This document shows, one piece after another, positions 42,541 to 55,797 of a DNA stretch of 64,000 nt; within the stretch, counting starts at the first letter, position 1, and the number at the start of each line of letters is the position of its first letter. The notes beneath the pieces were generated by a model, which was given only the letters and a program-made list of their open reading frames with translations, searched no databases and was not told the DNA's origin. The position numbers and the translations under genes are program-made. The DNA is from Torymus aiolomorphi (lineage: Eukaryota > Arthropoda > Insecta > Hymenoptera > Torymidae): positions 211,228,297 to 211,292,296 of the forward strand of contig CM070874.1 of the NCBI GenBank assembly GCA_036365515.1, read 5' to 3'.

Positions 42541-45500
42541 CCCCGCCCTCTCTCGCCCTCTATTTCTACCCCCCCCTCTCTATCTTCCTCTCTCCCTTTC
42601 TATCAATATCCGTCAAATTCTGTACCAAAAAATTTAATGAGAAATTTAACAACACAATTTTTGTCCAGACCTTTTATTTCTTCGAATCTCATCTATTCAG
42701 TAAGCACTCTCTGCAAATGGTAATAATTTTTTTCATGACTGTACCAATAATAACATTGTTAATATAAAACTTTCTACGAAAGTATAAAATAAGGCAAGTA
42801 TAGATGTTTTTCTGTATAATCTAATAAAAGAATAAAATTTATGATTTTTTTAAAGAAATCAAATAAATACCAGTGAAAAAGTCTTTTACTTCTTTGAGTC
42901 ATTGTATGCTGAACAAATTATATGTTAGTAAGTACATTTAAATTGTTCACTGCAAATCAAATAAATGAAAGTTGTGAAATCAATTATCGATAGTCAAGTA
43001 ATGAAACAACTCTCGGAAACAACTGTATGACTGTTCTCAGAAATGTATTAAAATTTGTTCATCCTTCTATACAAATTAAACACAAAAAGTACTGAAATCA
43101 ATTTATTGTAGTCAAGTACCTATCAGTTAACTTGACTGAATAATACAACTTTTCTTACCTACTTAAAAATATTCAGTCAGCGGGTTTAAAGTACTACTTA
43201 ACGCCCAAGAGGCATAATAGCTCCCATACTCCTACAAAACTTCATAGACGCACTTTACGCCCGTGTGGGCAAAAATTATTTCAATTGCATAATATATGTA
43301 AGTACATTCAAATTGTTCATTGTAAATCAAACAAACGAAAGTTGTGAAATCAATTACCAATAGTCAAATAATGCAGACAACTCTCCGAAACAACTGCATG
43401 ACTGTTTTCAGAAATGTATTCAAATTTGTTCATTCTTCTATACAAATTAAACACAAGAAAGTACTGAAATCAATTTATTGTAGTCAAGTAACCATAACTT
43501 AACTTGACGGACATAATAGAACTCTTAGTACCTTGCGTGTAAAATTACATTTTACGCCCCCGTTGTAACTTCAAAAATATTCAGCCAGCGGGCATAAAGT
43601 ACTACTTAACGCCTAATAAGCGCAATAGTTTACATACGCCTACAAAACTTTATAGAACCTAAGCACTTTACGGCCGTGTGGGCGAAAATTATTTTAATTA
43701 TATAACTATTATTCCTTCGTTTTATTTTTAAAATTCATAAAAATTTTATCAGATATTTACGAAAAGTCAAAGCCTATATAAAAAAATTACATAGTTACCA
43801 CCACATCCCCATTTTTCATTATTCTTTCTAAATTTTGAAATTTCTATAATATTACGCATCTTGGGAGGACAATAGAAGTCTATAGAGCTGCTCTAGCAGT
43901 GGTGGTCCTCCAATCTCCCATACATACTTGGCGGGCCTGACGGTTTGCAGTTTAAGGTGTAGACATGGTCCTTTTCATATAAATATTCAGATGTTTAAAG
44001 ACCAGATAAAATGTATAAATGAGTTGCTTCTACATATTAAATACTGATCCGTATTGAATCTATTACTCTGTTTTTAAATAGAAAGTATAAACCCGCATGA
44101 GAATATCATATGAGATCTCATATGAGAATATCGGACATCAGATCTCATTTGAGAATATCGGACATCAGACTCATATGAGAGTATCGGACATCAGATCTCA
44201 TATGAGAATATTGGACATCAGATCTCATATGAGAATATCGGACATCAGATCTCATATGAGATCCCATATGATATTTATATGCGGGAAAAGGATAAAAAAT
44301 AGGTGGCTTACACAATGGTTAATAAAATCTAAAGCACCTTTGAGTAGACTATAAATTTATATGCATTTTTTATCTCATTCCCGCTTAAAAAAGACGGACA
44401 CAAGAAAAAATATTTTAGGTAATGAAAGTAAAAGCGGTATCAATTAAAAATTAAAGCCAATGTAATTATTTATAGTCGGCTTATAGATATAAACATTGTT
44501 AATGAATTTATACAAAAATTTAGTATTCTACATTTACAAAGCCCACCGGTAAACTGCAAACCGTCGGACCCGCCAAGTATGTATGGGAGATTGGAGGACC
44601 ACCACTGCTAGAGCAGCTCTATAGACTTCTATTGTCCTCCCAAGATGCGTAATATTATAGAAATTTCAAAATTTAGAAAGAATAATGAAAAATGGGGATG
44701 TGGTGGTAACTATGTAATTTTTTTATATAGGCTTTGACTTTTCGTAAATATCTGATAAAATTTTTATGAATTTTAAAAATAAAACGAAGGAATAATAGTT
44801 ATATAATTAAAATAATTTTCGCCCACACGGCCGTAAAGTGCATAGGTTCTATAAAGTTTTGTAGGCGTATGTAAACTATTGCACTTATTAGGCATTAAGT
44901 AGTACTTTATGCCCGCTGGCTGAATATTTTCGAAGTTACAACGGGGGCGTAAAATGTAATTTTACACACAAGGTACTAAAAGTTCTATTATGTCCGTCAA
45001 GTTAAGTTATGGTTACTTGACGACAATAAATTGATTTCAGTACTTTCGTGTGTTTAATTTGTATAGAAGAATGAACAAATTTGAATACATTTCTGAGAAC
45101 AGTCATACAGTTGTTTCGGAGAGTTGTCTGCATTACTTGACTATTCGTAATTGATTTCACAAATTTCGTTTGTTTGATTTACAATGAACAATTTGAATGT
45201 ACTTACATATATTATACAATAGAAATAATTTTTGCCCACACGGGCGTAAAGTGCGTCTATGAAGTTTTGTAGGAGTATGGGAGCTATTATGCCTCTTGGG
45301 CGTTAAGTAGTACTTTATGCCCGCTGACTGAATATTTTTAAGTAGGTAAAAAAAGTTGTATTATGTCCGTCAAGTTAAGTTATGGTTACTTGACTACAAT
45401 AAATTGATTACAGTACTTTCTTGTGTTAAATTTGTATAGAAGGATGAAAAAATTTTAATACATTGCTGAGAACAGTCATACAGTTGTTTCCGAGAGTTGT

Positions 45501-46384
45501 TTCATTACTTGACTATCGATAATTGATTTCACAACTTTCATTTATTTGATTTGCAGTGAACAATTTAAATGTACTTACTAACATATAATTTGTTCAGCAT
45601 AGAATGACTCAAAGAAGTAAAAGACTTTTTCACTGGTATTTATTTGATTTCTTTAAAAAAATCATAAATTTTATTATTTTATTAGATTATACAGAAAAAC
45701 ATCTATACTTGACTTATTTTATACTTTCGTAGAAAGGTTTATATTAACAATGTTATTATTGGTACAGTCATGAAAAAAATTATTACCATTTGCAGAGAGT
45801 TCTTATTGAATAGATGAGATTCGAAGAAATAAAAGGTCTGGACAAAAATTGTGTTGTTAAATTTCTCATTAAATTTTTTGGTACAGAATTTGACGGATAT
45901 TGATAGAAAGGGAGAGAGGAAGATAGAGGGGGGGCGGGGGGGGGGGGTAGAGGGCGAGAGAGGGCGGGGGAAGAGAGTGAGGGAGAGTAGATTATAAAGA
46001 AAAAATTTCTATACTTGCCTTATTTTATACTTTCGTAGAAAGTTTTATATTGACAATATTATTATTTGTAGAGTCATGAAAAAAATTACTACCAATTGTA
46101 GAGAGTGCTTATTGAATAGATGAGACTAGAAATATTAAAAGGACTAGACAAATTGTTGTTAGAACGTACTTGAAATATTAGCTTTTAAAAAACGTGTTGA
46201 TTGTTTTAACAAAATATTTAAGCTCTCATTAAAGTTTTTGGTACTCAGTTTGACAGATATTGAGAGAGCGAGGGAGAGAGAGAGAGGGGAGGGAAAGAGC
46301 GAGAGGCCGAGAGAGATAGGGGTGAAAGAGAGGGAGGGAGAGAGGGGGAGGGAGAGAGACTAATACTTGCCTTAGTTTAAACTT
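42124..46384. mobile_element. giant inverted repeat (fold-back type), two ~1.83 kb arms
   Basis: The left arm (42124-43954) and right arm (about 44550-46384) are inverted copies. The outer ends are AAGTTTAAACTAAGGCAAG and its complement. The inner ends are GGACAATAGAAGTCTATAGA and GTTTGCAGTTTA and their complements. Arms differ by scattered substitutions and indels. Each arm contains ~370 bp subrepeats (for example TACATTCAAATTGTTCATTG near 43307 and the related TACATTTAAATTGTTCACTG near 42930). The ~0.6 kb spacer has no gene. Long composite inverted repeats resemble Foldback/Galileo-type elements, but no transposase is visible. The right end directly abuts satellite block 2. Confidence 0.85.
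44095..44285. repeat. 27 bp minisatellite in the palindrome spacer
   Basis: About six copies of a unit near AGATCTCATATGAGAATATC plus GGACATC. The unit itself contains the palindrome AGATCTCATATGAGA. The array is bounded by the inverted pair CCCGCATGAGAATATC and GATATTTATATGCGGG. The short frame across it is not a gene. Confidence 0.85.
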
Positions 46385-49300
46385 ATGTAATTCATAAAAC
46401 AATGTATTTTATCGTCAACCCACGATATTTAGAGGATACCAATTATAAAAGTCCATATTTGCAACTCACGAAGAGAAATAGTACTTTAAATCATGGTTTT
46501 CCCTGTTTATTGCAGGATTCCACGCAGTTTCACCATATTCTAGGACAATATTGGTAAAACAATGCATTTTATCGTAAACACACGAAATTTAGAGGATACA
46601 AATTATAAAAACCCATATTTCCATATCACGAAGAGAAATAGTACTTTAAATTATGGTATACTCTGTTTATCGCAAGATTCCACGCACTTTTCACCGTATA
46701 CTACGAAAATATTGGTAAAAGCAGGCATTTCTAGCATAGATCTACCTTATTTTGAGAAAAAGAACGAAACAAATCTAAATTTCCGGCTTTTCAATACCAG
46801 TAAGTACTTTAAATCATGGTTTTCCCTGTTTATTGCAGGACTCCACACACTTTTCACCGTATACTAGTGAAATATTGGTGAGAACAGGTATTTCTAGCAT
46901 AAACCTAGGTTACTTTGAGAAAACGAACGAAACAAATCTAAATTTCCGGCGTTTGAATACCAGTAAGTGCTTTAAATCAAGGTTTTCCCTGTTTGTTGCA
47001 GGATTCCACACACTTTTCACCATATTCTAGGAAAATATTCATAAAACAATGTATTTTACCGTTAGCCCACGATATTTAGAAGATACCAATTATAAAAGTC
47101 CATATTTCCAACTCACGAAGAGAAATAGTACTTTAAATCATGGTTTTCCCTGTTTATTGCAGGATTCCACGCAGTTTCACCATATTCTAGGAAAATATTG
47201 GATAAACAGTGTATTTTATCGTGAACACACGATATTTAGAGGATACAAATTATAAAAACCCATATTTACATATCACGAAGAGAAATAGTACTTTAAATTA
47301 TGGTATACTCTGTTTATCGCAATATTCCACACACTTTTAACCGTATACTAGAAAAATATTGGTAAAAGCAGGCATTTCTAGCATAACCTACGTTATTTTG
47401 AGAAAAACAACGAGACAAATCTAAATTTCCGGCTTTTGAATAGCAGTAAGTGCTTTAAATCATGGTTATCCCTGTTTGTTGCAGGATTCCACACACTTTT
47501 CACCATATTCTAGGAAAATATTCATAAAACAATGTATTTTATCGTTAACCCACAATATTTAGAGGATACCAATTATAAAAGTCCATATTTCCATCTCACG
47601 AAGAGAAATAGTACTTTAAATCATGGTTTTCCCTGTTTATTGCAGGATTCCACGCTGTTTCACCATATTCTAGGAAAATATTGGAAAAACAATGTATTTT
47701 ATCGTGAACACACGATATTTAGAGGATACAAATTATAAAAACCCATATTTCCATATCACGAAGAGAAATAGTACTTTAAATTATGGTATACTCTGTTTAT
47801 CGCAAGATTCCACGCACTTTTCACCGTATACTAGGATAATATTGGTAAAAGCAGGCATTTCTAGCATAAACCTACGTTATTTTGAAAAAAAGAACGGACC
47901 AATCTAAATTTCCGGCATTTGAATACCAGTAAGTGCTTTAAATCATGGTTTTCCCTGTTTATTGCAGGACTCCACACACTTTTCACCGTATACTAGTGAA
48001 CTATTGGTGAAAACAGGTATTTTATAGCATAAACCTAGGTTACTTTGAGAAAACGAACGAAACAAATCTAAATTTCCGGCGTTTGAATACCAGTAAGTGC
48101 TTTAAATCAAGGTTTTCCCTGTTTGTTGCAGGATTCCACACACTTTTCACCATATTCTAGGAAAATATTCATAAAACAATGTATTTTATCGTTAGCCCAC
48201 GATATTTAGAGGATACCAATTATAAAAGTCCATATTTCCAACTCACGAAGAGAAATAGTACTTTAAATCATGGTTTTCCCTGTTTATTGCAGGATTCCAC
48301 GCAGTTTCATCATATTCTAGGAAAATATTGGAAAAACAATGTATTTTATCGTGAACACACGATATTTAGAGGATACAAATTATAAAAACCAATATTTACA
48401 TATCACGAAGAGAAATAGTACTTTAAATTATGGTATACTCTGTTTATCGCAATATTCCACACACTTTTCACCGTATACTAGAATAATATTGATAAAAGCA
48501 GGCATTTCTAGCATAACCTACGTTATTTTGAGAAAAAGAACGAGACAAATCTAAATTTCCGGCTTTTGAATACCAGTAAGTGCTTTAAATCATGGTTTTC
48601 CCTGTTTGTTGCAGGATTCCACACACTTTTCACCATATTCCAGGGAAATATTCATAAATAATGTTTTTTATCGTTAACCCACGATATTTAGAGGATACCA
48701 ATTATAAAAGTCCATATTTCCATCTCACGAAGAGAAATAGTACTTTAAATCATGGTTTTCCCTGTATATTGCAGGATTCCACACTGTTTCACCATATTCT
48801 AGGAAAATATTGGAAAAACAATGTATTTTATCGTGAACACACGATATTGAGAGGATACAAATTATAAAAACCCATATTTCCATATCACGAAGAGAAATAG
48901 TACTTTAAATTATGGTATTCTCTGTTTATAGCAAGATTCCACGCACTTTTCACCGTATACTAGGAAAATATTGGTAAAAACAGGTATTTCTAGCATAAAT
49001 CTACGTTATTTTGAGAAGAAGAACGAAACAAATCTAAATTTCCTGCTTTTGAATACCATTAAGTGCTTTAAATCATGGTTTTCCCTGTTTATTGCAGAAC
49101 TCCACACACTTTTCACCGTATACTAGTGAAATATTGGTGAAAACAGGTATTTCTAGCATAAACCTAGGTTACTTTGAGAAAACGAACGAAACAAATCTAA
49201 ATTTCCGGCGTTTGAATAACAGTAAGTGCTTTAAATCATGGCTTTCCCTGTTTGTTGCAGTATTCCACACACTTTTCACCATATTCTAGGAAAATATTCA

Positions 49301-52300
49301 TAAAACAATGTATTTTATCGTTAACCCACGATATTTAGAGGATACCAATTATAAAAGTCCATATTTCCATCTCACGAAGAGAAATAGTACTTTAAATCAT
49401 GGTTTTCCCTTTTTATTGCAAGATTCCACAACTTTTCACCAGATTCTAGGTAAATATTGGTAAAAACAGACATGTTTATTGCAGGATTCCGGGCACTTTT
49501 CACCATAGACTAGGAAAATATTGGTAAAAACAGGTATTTCTAGCATAAACCTACGTTATTTTGAGAAAAAGAACGAAACAAATCTAAATTTCCGGCTTTT
49601 GGATACCAATAAGTGCTTTAAATCATGGTTTTCCCTTTTGTATCAGGGTTCCACAAACTTTTCACCATATACGACGAAAATATTGGTAAAACATTGTATT
49701 TTATCGTGAACGCACGATATTTAGAGGATACCAATTATAAAAGTCCATATTTCCAACTCAAGAAGAGAGAAAGTACTATAAATTATGGCTTTCATTGTAT
49801 ATTGCAGGATTTCACGCCTTTTAGTCATATTCTAGGAAAATATTGGTAAAAACAAGCATTTCTATCATAAACCTTCGTTATTTTGAGAAAAAGAACGAAA
49901 CATATCTAAATTTTCAGCGTTTGAATACCGGTAAGTTCTTTAAATCATGGTTTTCACTGTTTGTTGCAGGATTCCACACACTTTTCACCGTATTCTAGGA
50001 AAATATTGGTAAAACAATGTCATTTATCGTCAACCCACGATATTTAGAGGATATCAATTATAAAAATCCATATTTCCAACTCACGAAGAGAAATAGTACT
50101 TTAAATTATGGTTTTCCCTCTTTAATGCAGGATTTCACGCACTTTTCACCGGATACTAGGAAAATATTGGTATTAACAGGCATTTGTAGTCTAAACCTAC
50201 GTTATTTTGAGAAAAAGAAAGAAACGAATCTAAATTTCCGTCTTTTGAACACCAATATGTGGATTAAATCATGGTTTTCCTTTTTGTAGCAGGATTCCAC
50301 GCACTTTTCACCATATTCGAGGAAAATATTGGTAAAACAATGTATTTTATCGTGGACCCACGATATTTAAAGGATACCAATTATAAATGTCCATATTTCC
50401 ATCTCACGAAGAGAAATAGAACTTTAAATTATGGTTTTTCCTGTTTATTTCAGGATTCCACGCACTTTTTACCATATAATAGTAAAATATTGGTAAAAAT
50501 ATGCATTTCTAGTATAAACCTACGTTATTTTGAGAAAAAGAAAATAACAAATCTAAATTTCCGGATTTTGAATACCAGTAAGTGCTTTAAATCATGGTTG
50601 TCCCTATATACTGCAGGATTCTACGCACTTTTCAACATATTCTAGAAAAATATTGGTAAAAACAGACATTTTTAGCATAAACCTACGTTATTTTGAGAAA
50701 AAGAACGAAACAAATCTAAATTGCCGGCCTTTGAATGCCAATAAGAGCTTTAAATCATGGTTTCTTCTATTTGTTACAAGATTCCACACACTTTTCACAA
50801 TATTCTAGGAAAATATTGGTAAAACAATATATTTTATCCTGAACCCACGATATTTAGAGGATACCAGTTATAAAAATCCATATTTCCAACTCTCAAAGAG
50901 ATATAGTACTTAAAATTATTGTTTTCCATTTTTATTGCAGGGTTCCACGCACTTTTCACCATATACTAGGAAAATATTGCTTAAAACAGTCATTTCTGAC
51001 AATATATTAGAAAAATATTGGTACAATAGGAATTTCTAGCATAACCTACGTTATTTTGAGAAAAAGAACGAGACAAAACTAAATTTCCGGCTTTTGAATA
51101 CAAGTGCTTTAAATCATGGTTTTCACTGTTTGTTGCAGGATTCCACACACTTTTCACCATATTCTAGGAAAATATTCATAAAACAATGTATTTTATCGTT
51201 CACCTACGATATTTAGAGAATACCAATTATAAAAGTCCATATTTCCATCTCACGAAGAGAAATAGTACTTTAAATCATGGTTTTCCCTGTTTATTGCAGG
51301 ATTCCACGCTGTTTCACCATATTCTAGGAAAATATTGGAAAAACAATGTATTTTATCGTGAACACACGATATTTAGAGGATACAAATTATAAAAACCCAT
51401 ATTTCCATATCACGAAGAGAAATAGTACTTTAAATTATGGTATACTCTGTTTATCGCAAGATTCCACGCACTTTTCACCGTATACTAGGAAAATATTGGT
51501 AAAAACAGGCATTTCTAGCATAAATCTACGTTATTTTGAGAAGAAGAACGAAACAAATCTAAATTTCCGGCTTTTGAATACCAGTAAGTGCTTTAAATCA
51601 TGGTTTTCCCTGTTTATTGCAGGACTCCACACACTTTTCACCGTATACTAGTGAAATATTGGTGAAAACAGGTATTTCTAGCATAAACCTAGGTTACTTT
51701 GACAAAACGAACGAAACAAATCTAAATTTCCGGCGTTTGCATAACAGTAAGTGCTTTAAATCAAGGTTTTCCCTGTTTGTTGCAGGATTCCACACACTTA
51801 TCACCATATTCTAGGAAAATATTCATAAAACAATTTTATCGTTAGCCCACGATATTTAGAGGATACCAATTTTAAATTCCATATTTCCAACTCACGAAGA
51901 GAAATAGTACTTTAAATCATGGTTTTCCCTGTTTATTGCAGGATTCCACGCAGTTTCACCATATTCTAGGAAAATATTGGAAAAACAATGTATTTTATCG
52001 TGAAGCCACGATATTTAGAGGATAACAATTATAAAAGTCCATATTTCCAACTCACGAAGAGAAAAATTACTTCAAATTATGGTTATCCACGTTTATTGCA
52101 GGATTCCAGGCACTTTTCGCCATATACTAGGAAAATATTTGTAAAAACAGGCATTTCTAGCATAACCCTAAGTTATTTTAGGAAAAAGAACGGAAGAAAT
52201 CTAAATTTCCGGCGGTTGAATGCCAATAAGTGCTTTAAATCATGGTTTTCCCTGTTTATTGCAGGATTCCACACACTTCTCACAGTATACTAGGGAAATA

Positions 52301-55171
52301 TTGGTAAAAACAGGTATTTTTAGCATAAACCTACGTTACTTTGAGAAAACGAACGAAAGAAATCTAAATTTCCGGCGTTTGAATACCAGTATGTGCTTTA
52401 AATCATGGTTTTCCCTGTTTGTTGCAGGATTTCACACACTTTTCACCGTATTCTAGGAAAATATTTATAAAACAATGTATTTTATCGTTAACCCACGATA
52501 TTTAGAGGATACCAATCATAAAAGTCCATATTTCCAACTCACCAAGAGAAATAGTACTTTAAATCATGGTTTTCGCTGTTTATTGCAGGATTACACGCTG
52601 TTTCACCATATTCTAGGAAATATTGGTAAAACAATGTATTTTATCGTGAACACACGATATTTAGAAGATACAAATTACAAAAACCCATATTTCCAAATCA
52701 CGAAGAGAAATAGTACTTTAAATTATGGTATACTCTGTTTATCGCAAGATTCCACGCACTTTTCACCATATACTAGTAAAATACTGGTAAAAGCAGGGAT
52801 TACTAGCATAAACATACGTTATTTTGAGAAAAAGAACGAAACAAATGTTATTGCATGTTTATTGCAGGATTCCACGCACTTTTCACCAAATACTAGGAAA
52901 ATATTGCTAAAGCAGGTATTTCTAGCATAAACCTACGTTATTTTGAGAAAAAGATCGACACCAATCTAAATCTCCGGCGTTTGCATACCAGTAAGTGCCT
53001 TATATAATTGTTTTCTCTGTTTGTTGCAGGATTCCACGCACTTTTCACCATATAAAATATTGGTAAAAGCAGGCATTTCTAGTATAAGCCTATGTTATTT
53101 TGAGAAAGAGAACGAAACAAATCTTAATTTCGGGCGTTTGAATAGCAGTGAGTGCGTTAAATCATGGTTATTCCTGAATGTTGCAGGATTCCACGCACTT
53201 TTCACCATCTACTAGGAACATATTGATAAACACATTGATTTTTCACCATATATTAGAAAAAATATTGGTAAAAACAGGCATTTCTAGCATAAACCTACGT
53301 TATTTTGAGAAAAGGAACGAAACAAATCTAAATTTCCGGCGCTTGAATACCAGTAAGTGCTTTAAATCATGGTTTTCCCTGTTTGTTGGAGGATTCCACA
53401 AATTTTTCACCATATACTGGGAATATATTGGTAAAAACAGGCATTTTTCACCATATATTTATTTATTTATTTATTTATTTATTAAACCAGAGTAAGTACA
53501 TATTAGGAGAATATTATCTAAAACAGGCATTTCTAGCATAAACCTACGTTATTTTGATAGAAAACAATGAACCAAGTTCAAATTTTCTGCGTTTGTACAC
53601 CAATAAGTACTTTGAATCATGATTTTCTCTTTTTTTTGACGGATTCCACACACTTTTCAACATATGCTAGGAAAATATTGGTAAAACAATATATGTTATC
53701 GTGAACGCACGATATTTAGATGATAAAAATTATAAAAATCCATATTTTCAAATCACTAAGAGAAATAGTACTTTAAATCATTGTTTTCCCTGTTAATGGC
53801 GGGATTCCACGCACTTTTCACCATTACTAGGAAAATATTGGTAAATAAGGGCATTTCTAGCATAAACCTACGTTATTGTGATAGAAAAGAACGAACCAAA
53901 TCCAAATTTTCTGCGTTTGAATACCAATAAGTACTTTGAATCATGATTTTCCCTTTTATTTGACGGATTCCACGCACTTTTCACCATATACTAGATAAAT
54001 ATTAATAAAAACATGCATTTTTCATCATATATTAGAAAGAATATTGGTAAAAACAAGAATTTCTAGCTTTAACCTACGTTATTTTGAGAAAGAGATCGAA
54101 ACAAATTTAAATTTCCGGCGCTTGAATACCAGTAAGAGCTTTAAATCATGGTGTTCCCTGTTTGTTGGTGGATTCCAGACATTTTTCACCATATACTAGG
54201 AAAATATTGGTAAAAACAGCCATATCTCACCATATATTAGTAGAATATTACCTAAAACAGGCATTTCTAGCATAAACCTATGTTATTTTGATAGAAAACA
54301 ACGAACCAAATCCAAATTCTCTACTTTTGAACACCAATAAGTCCTTTCAATCATGATTTTCCTTTTTTTTTGAGGGATTGCACACACTTTTCAACATATT
54401 CTAGGAAAATATTGGTAAAACAGTGTATTTTACAAATGTACAATGTATGATACACATTATAAAAATCCATATTTTCAAATCACGAAGAGAAATAGTACTT
54501 GAAATTATGGTATATTCTGTTTATCACAATATTTGACGAACTTTTCACCATATACTATGAAAATATTGGTAAAAACATTCATTTTTCACCATATATTAGA
54601 AAAGATATTGGTAAAATCTGGCATTTCTAGCATAAACCTACGTTATTTTGATAGAAAACAACGAACCAAATCCAAATTTTCTACGTTTGAACACCAATAA
54701 GTACTTTTAATAATGATTTTCCCTTTTTTTTGATGGATTCCACACAATTTTCGCCATATTCTAGGAAAATATTGGTAAAACAATGTATTTTATCTTGAAC
54801 ACACGATACTTAGATAATACAAATTATAAAAATCCATATTTCCAACTCACGAAGAGAAAAAGTACTTTATATTCTGGTATTACCTGTTTATTGCAGGATT
54901 CCACGCACTTTTCACCATATACTAGGAAAATATTCGTAAAAACAGGCATATTTCACCATACATTAGGAGAATATTGGCTAAAATAGGCATTTCTAGCATA
55001 AACCTACGTTATTTTGAGAAAAAGAACGAAACAAATCTAAATTTCCGGCTTTTGAATACCAATAAATGCTTTAAATCATGGTTTCCCTGTTTCTTGCAGG
55101 ATTCAACACATTTTTCACCGTATATTAGGAAAATATACGTGAAAGAATGTATTATATCGTGAACCCACGAT
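46385..55171. repeat. satellite DNA block 2, same family as block 1, with higher-order units
   Basis: The same type A and type B monomers as in 1-8440. Here higher-order repeats are clear. A block beginning GTATTTTATCGTTAACCCAC and running through the variants CCATATCACGAAGAGAAATA and CTCTGTTTATCGCAA recurs starting near 47049, 47532, 48179, 48661 and 51186. Spacings of about 483 and 647 bp correspond to 3-mer and 4-mer units. The last ~1.7 kb (53460-55170) is more diverged and contains GATAGAAAACAACGAACCAA variants, as at 3200-3620 in block 1. It ends mid-monomer at the Maverick terminus. Confidence 0.95.
53456..53483. repeat. (TTTA)n microsatellite within satellite block 2
   Basis: Seven tandem TTTA units interrupt a monomer, probably grown from the TATATTAGG portion of a type B monomer. 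Confidence 0.8.
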
Positions 55172-55369
55172 AGTAGTATATGGGGGAATATAGGAAAAAA
55201 TGGCGGCCGTTTCCAAGATGGCGCTTGGGGGAATATAGGAAATCCTTCGGGTCGTTTCGTCGGGTTTCGGCGGTGGTCGGGCGCGGTCCCTAATGAGCGT
55301 CGCCAGGGGTAATTAGTGGGGGTAATTAGTGACGGTTCCTCGGTGAGCTAGGGAGGTGAGAGGTTGCAA

Positions 55370-55690
55370 TGTGGCGAGCGGGTGGTGGATGGTGAGCGGT
55401 CGGGTGGTGAGAGATTACATTGGGCGAGCGGGTGGTGGCTGGTGAGCGGCAGGGTGGTTGGTAAGCGGGCTGTGACAGGTTGCATGGGGCGAGGGGGTGG
55501 TGGGTGGTGAGTGGGTGGTGAGTGATCGAAGGGTAGTGAGTGGTCGGTGGGTGGTTGCATGAGGCGAGGGGGTGGTGGGTGGTGGGTGGGTGGTGAGTGA
55601 TCGAAGGGTAGTGAGTGGTCGGAGGGTGGTTGCATGAGGCGAGCGGTAGGTGAGCGATCGGTGGATGGCGAGCGGGCGTCATGGGTAATT
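55370..55690. repeat. G-rich minisatellite near the Maverick left terminus
   Basis: Tandem, partly ~75 bp units around GGGTGGTGAGTGATCGAAGG, then TAGTGAGTGGTCGG and GGTTGCATGAGGCGAG. The two clearest copies are at about 55483-55557 and 55558-55633. The G-rich strand has many GG/GGG runs. A spurious His/Pro/Thr-rich minus-strand frame spans it. Confidence 0.8.
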
Positions 55691-55797
55691 AGTGAGGGTC
55701 ATTAGTGTGGATGTGAGGTTCAGCTAAAAGAAATATATACTTCGAGAAAATACATTTAAATTATTTGTTTTATTGAAAATTTAAATATTACATATAG

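Noticed and set aside
44097..44354. 85-codon frame with HMRISDIRS repeats
   Set aside because: Created by the 27 bp minisatellite in the palindrome spacer.
46385..55171. Regularly spaced repeats that might suggest a CRISPR-like array
   Set aside because: Repeats are ~160 bp tandem monomers with no unique spacers and no cas genes, in a eukaryotic context.
55326..55682. His/Pro/Thr-rich minus-strand frames of 95-118 codons
   Set aside because: Reverse reading of the G-rich minisatellite near the Maverick terminus; no other support.
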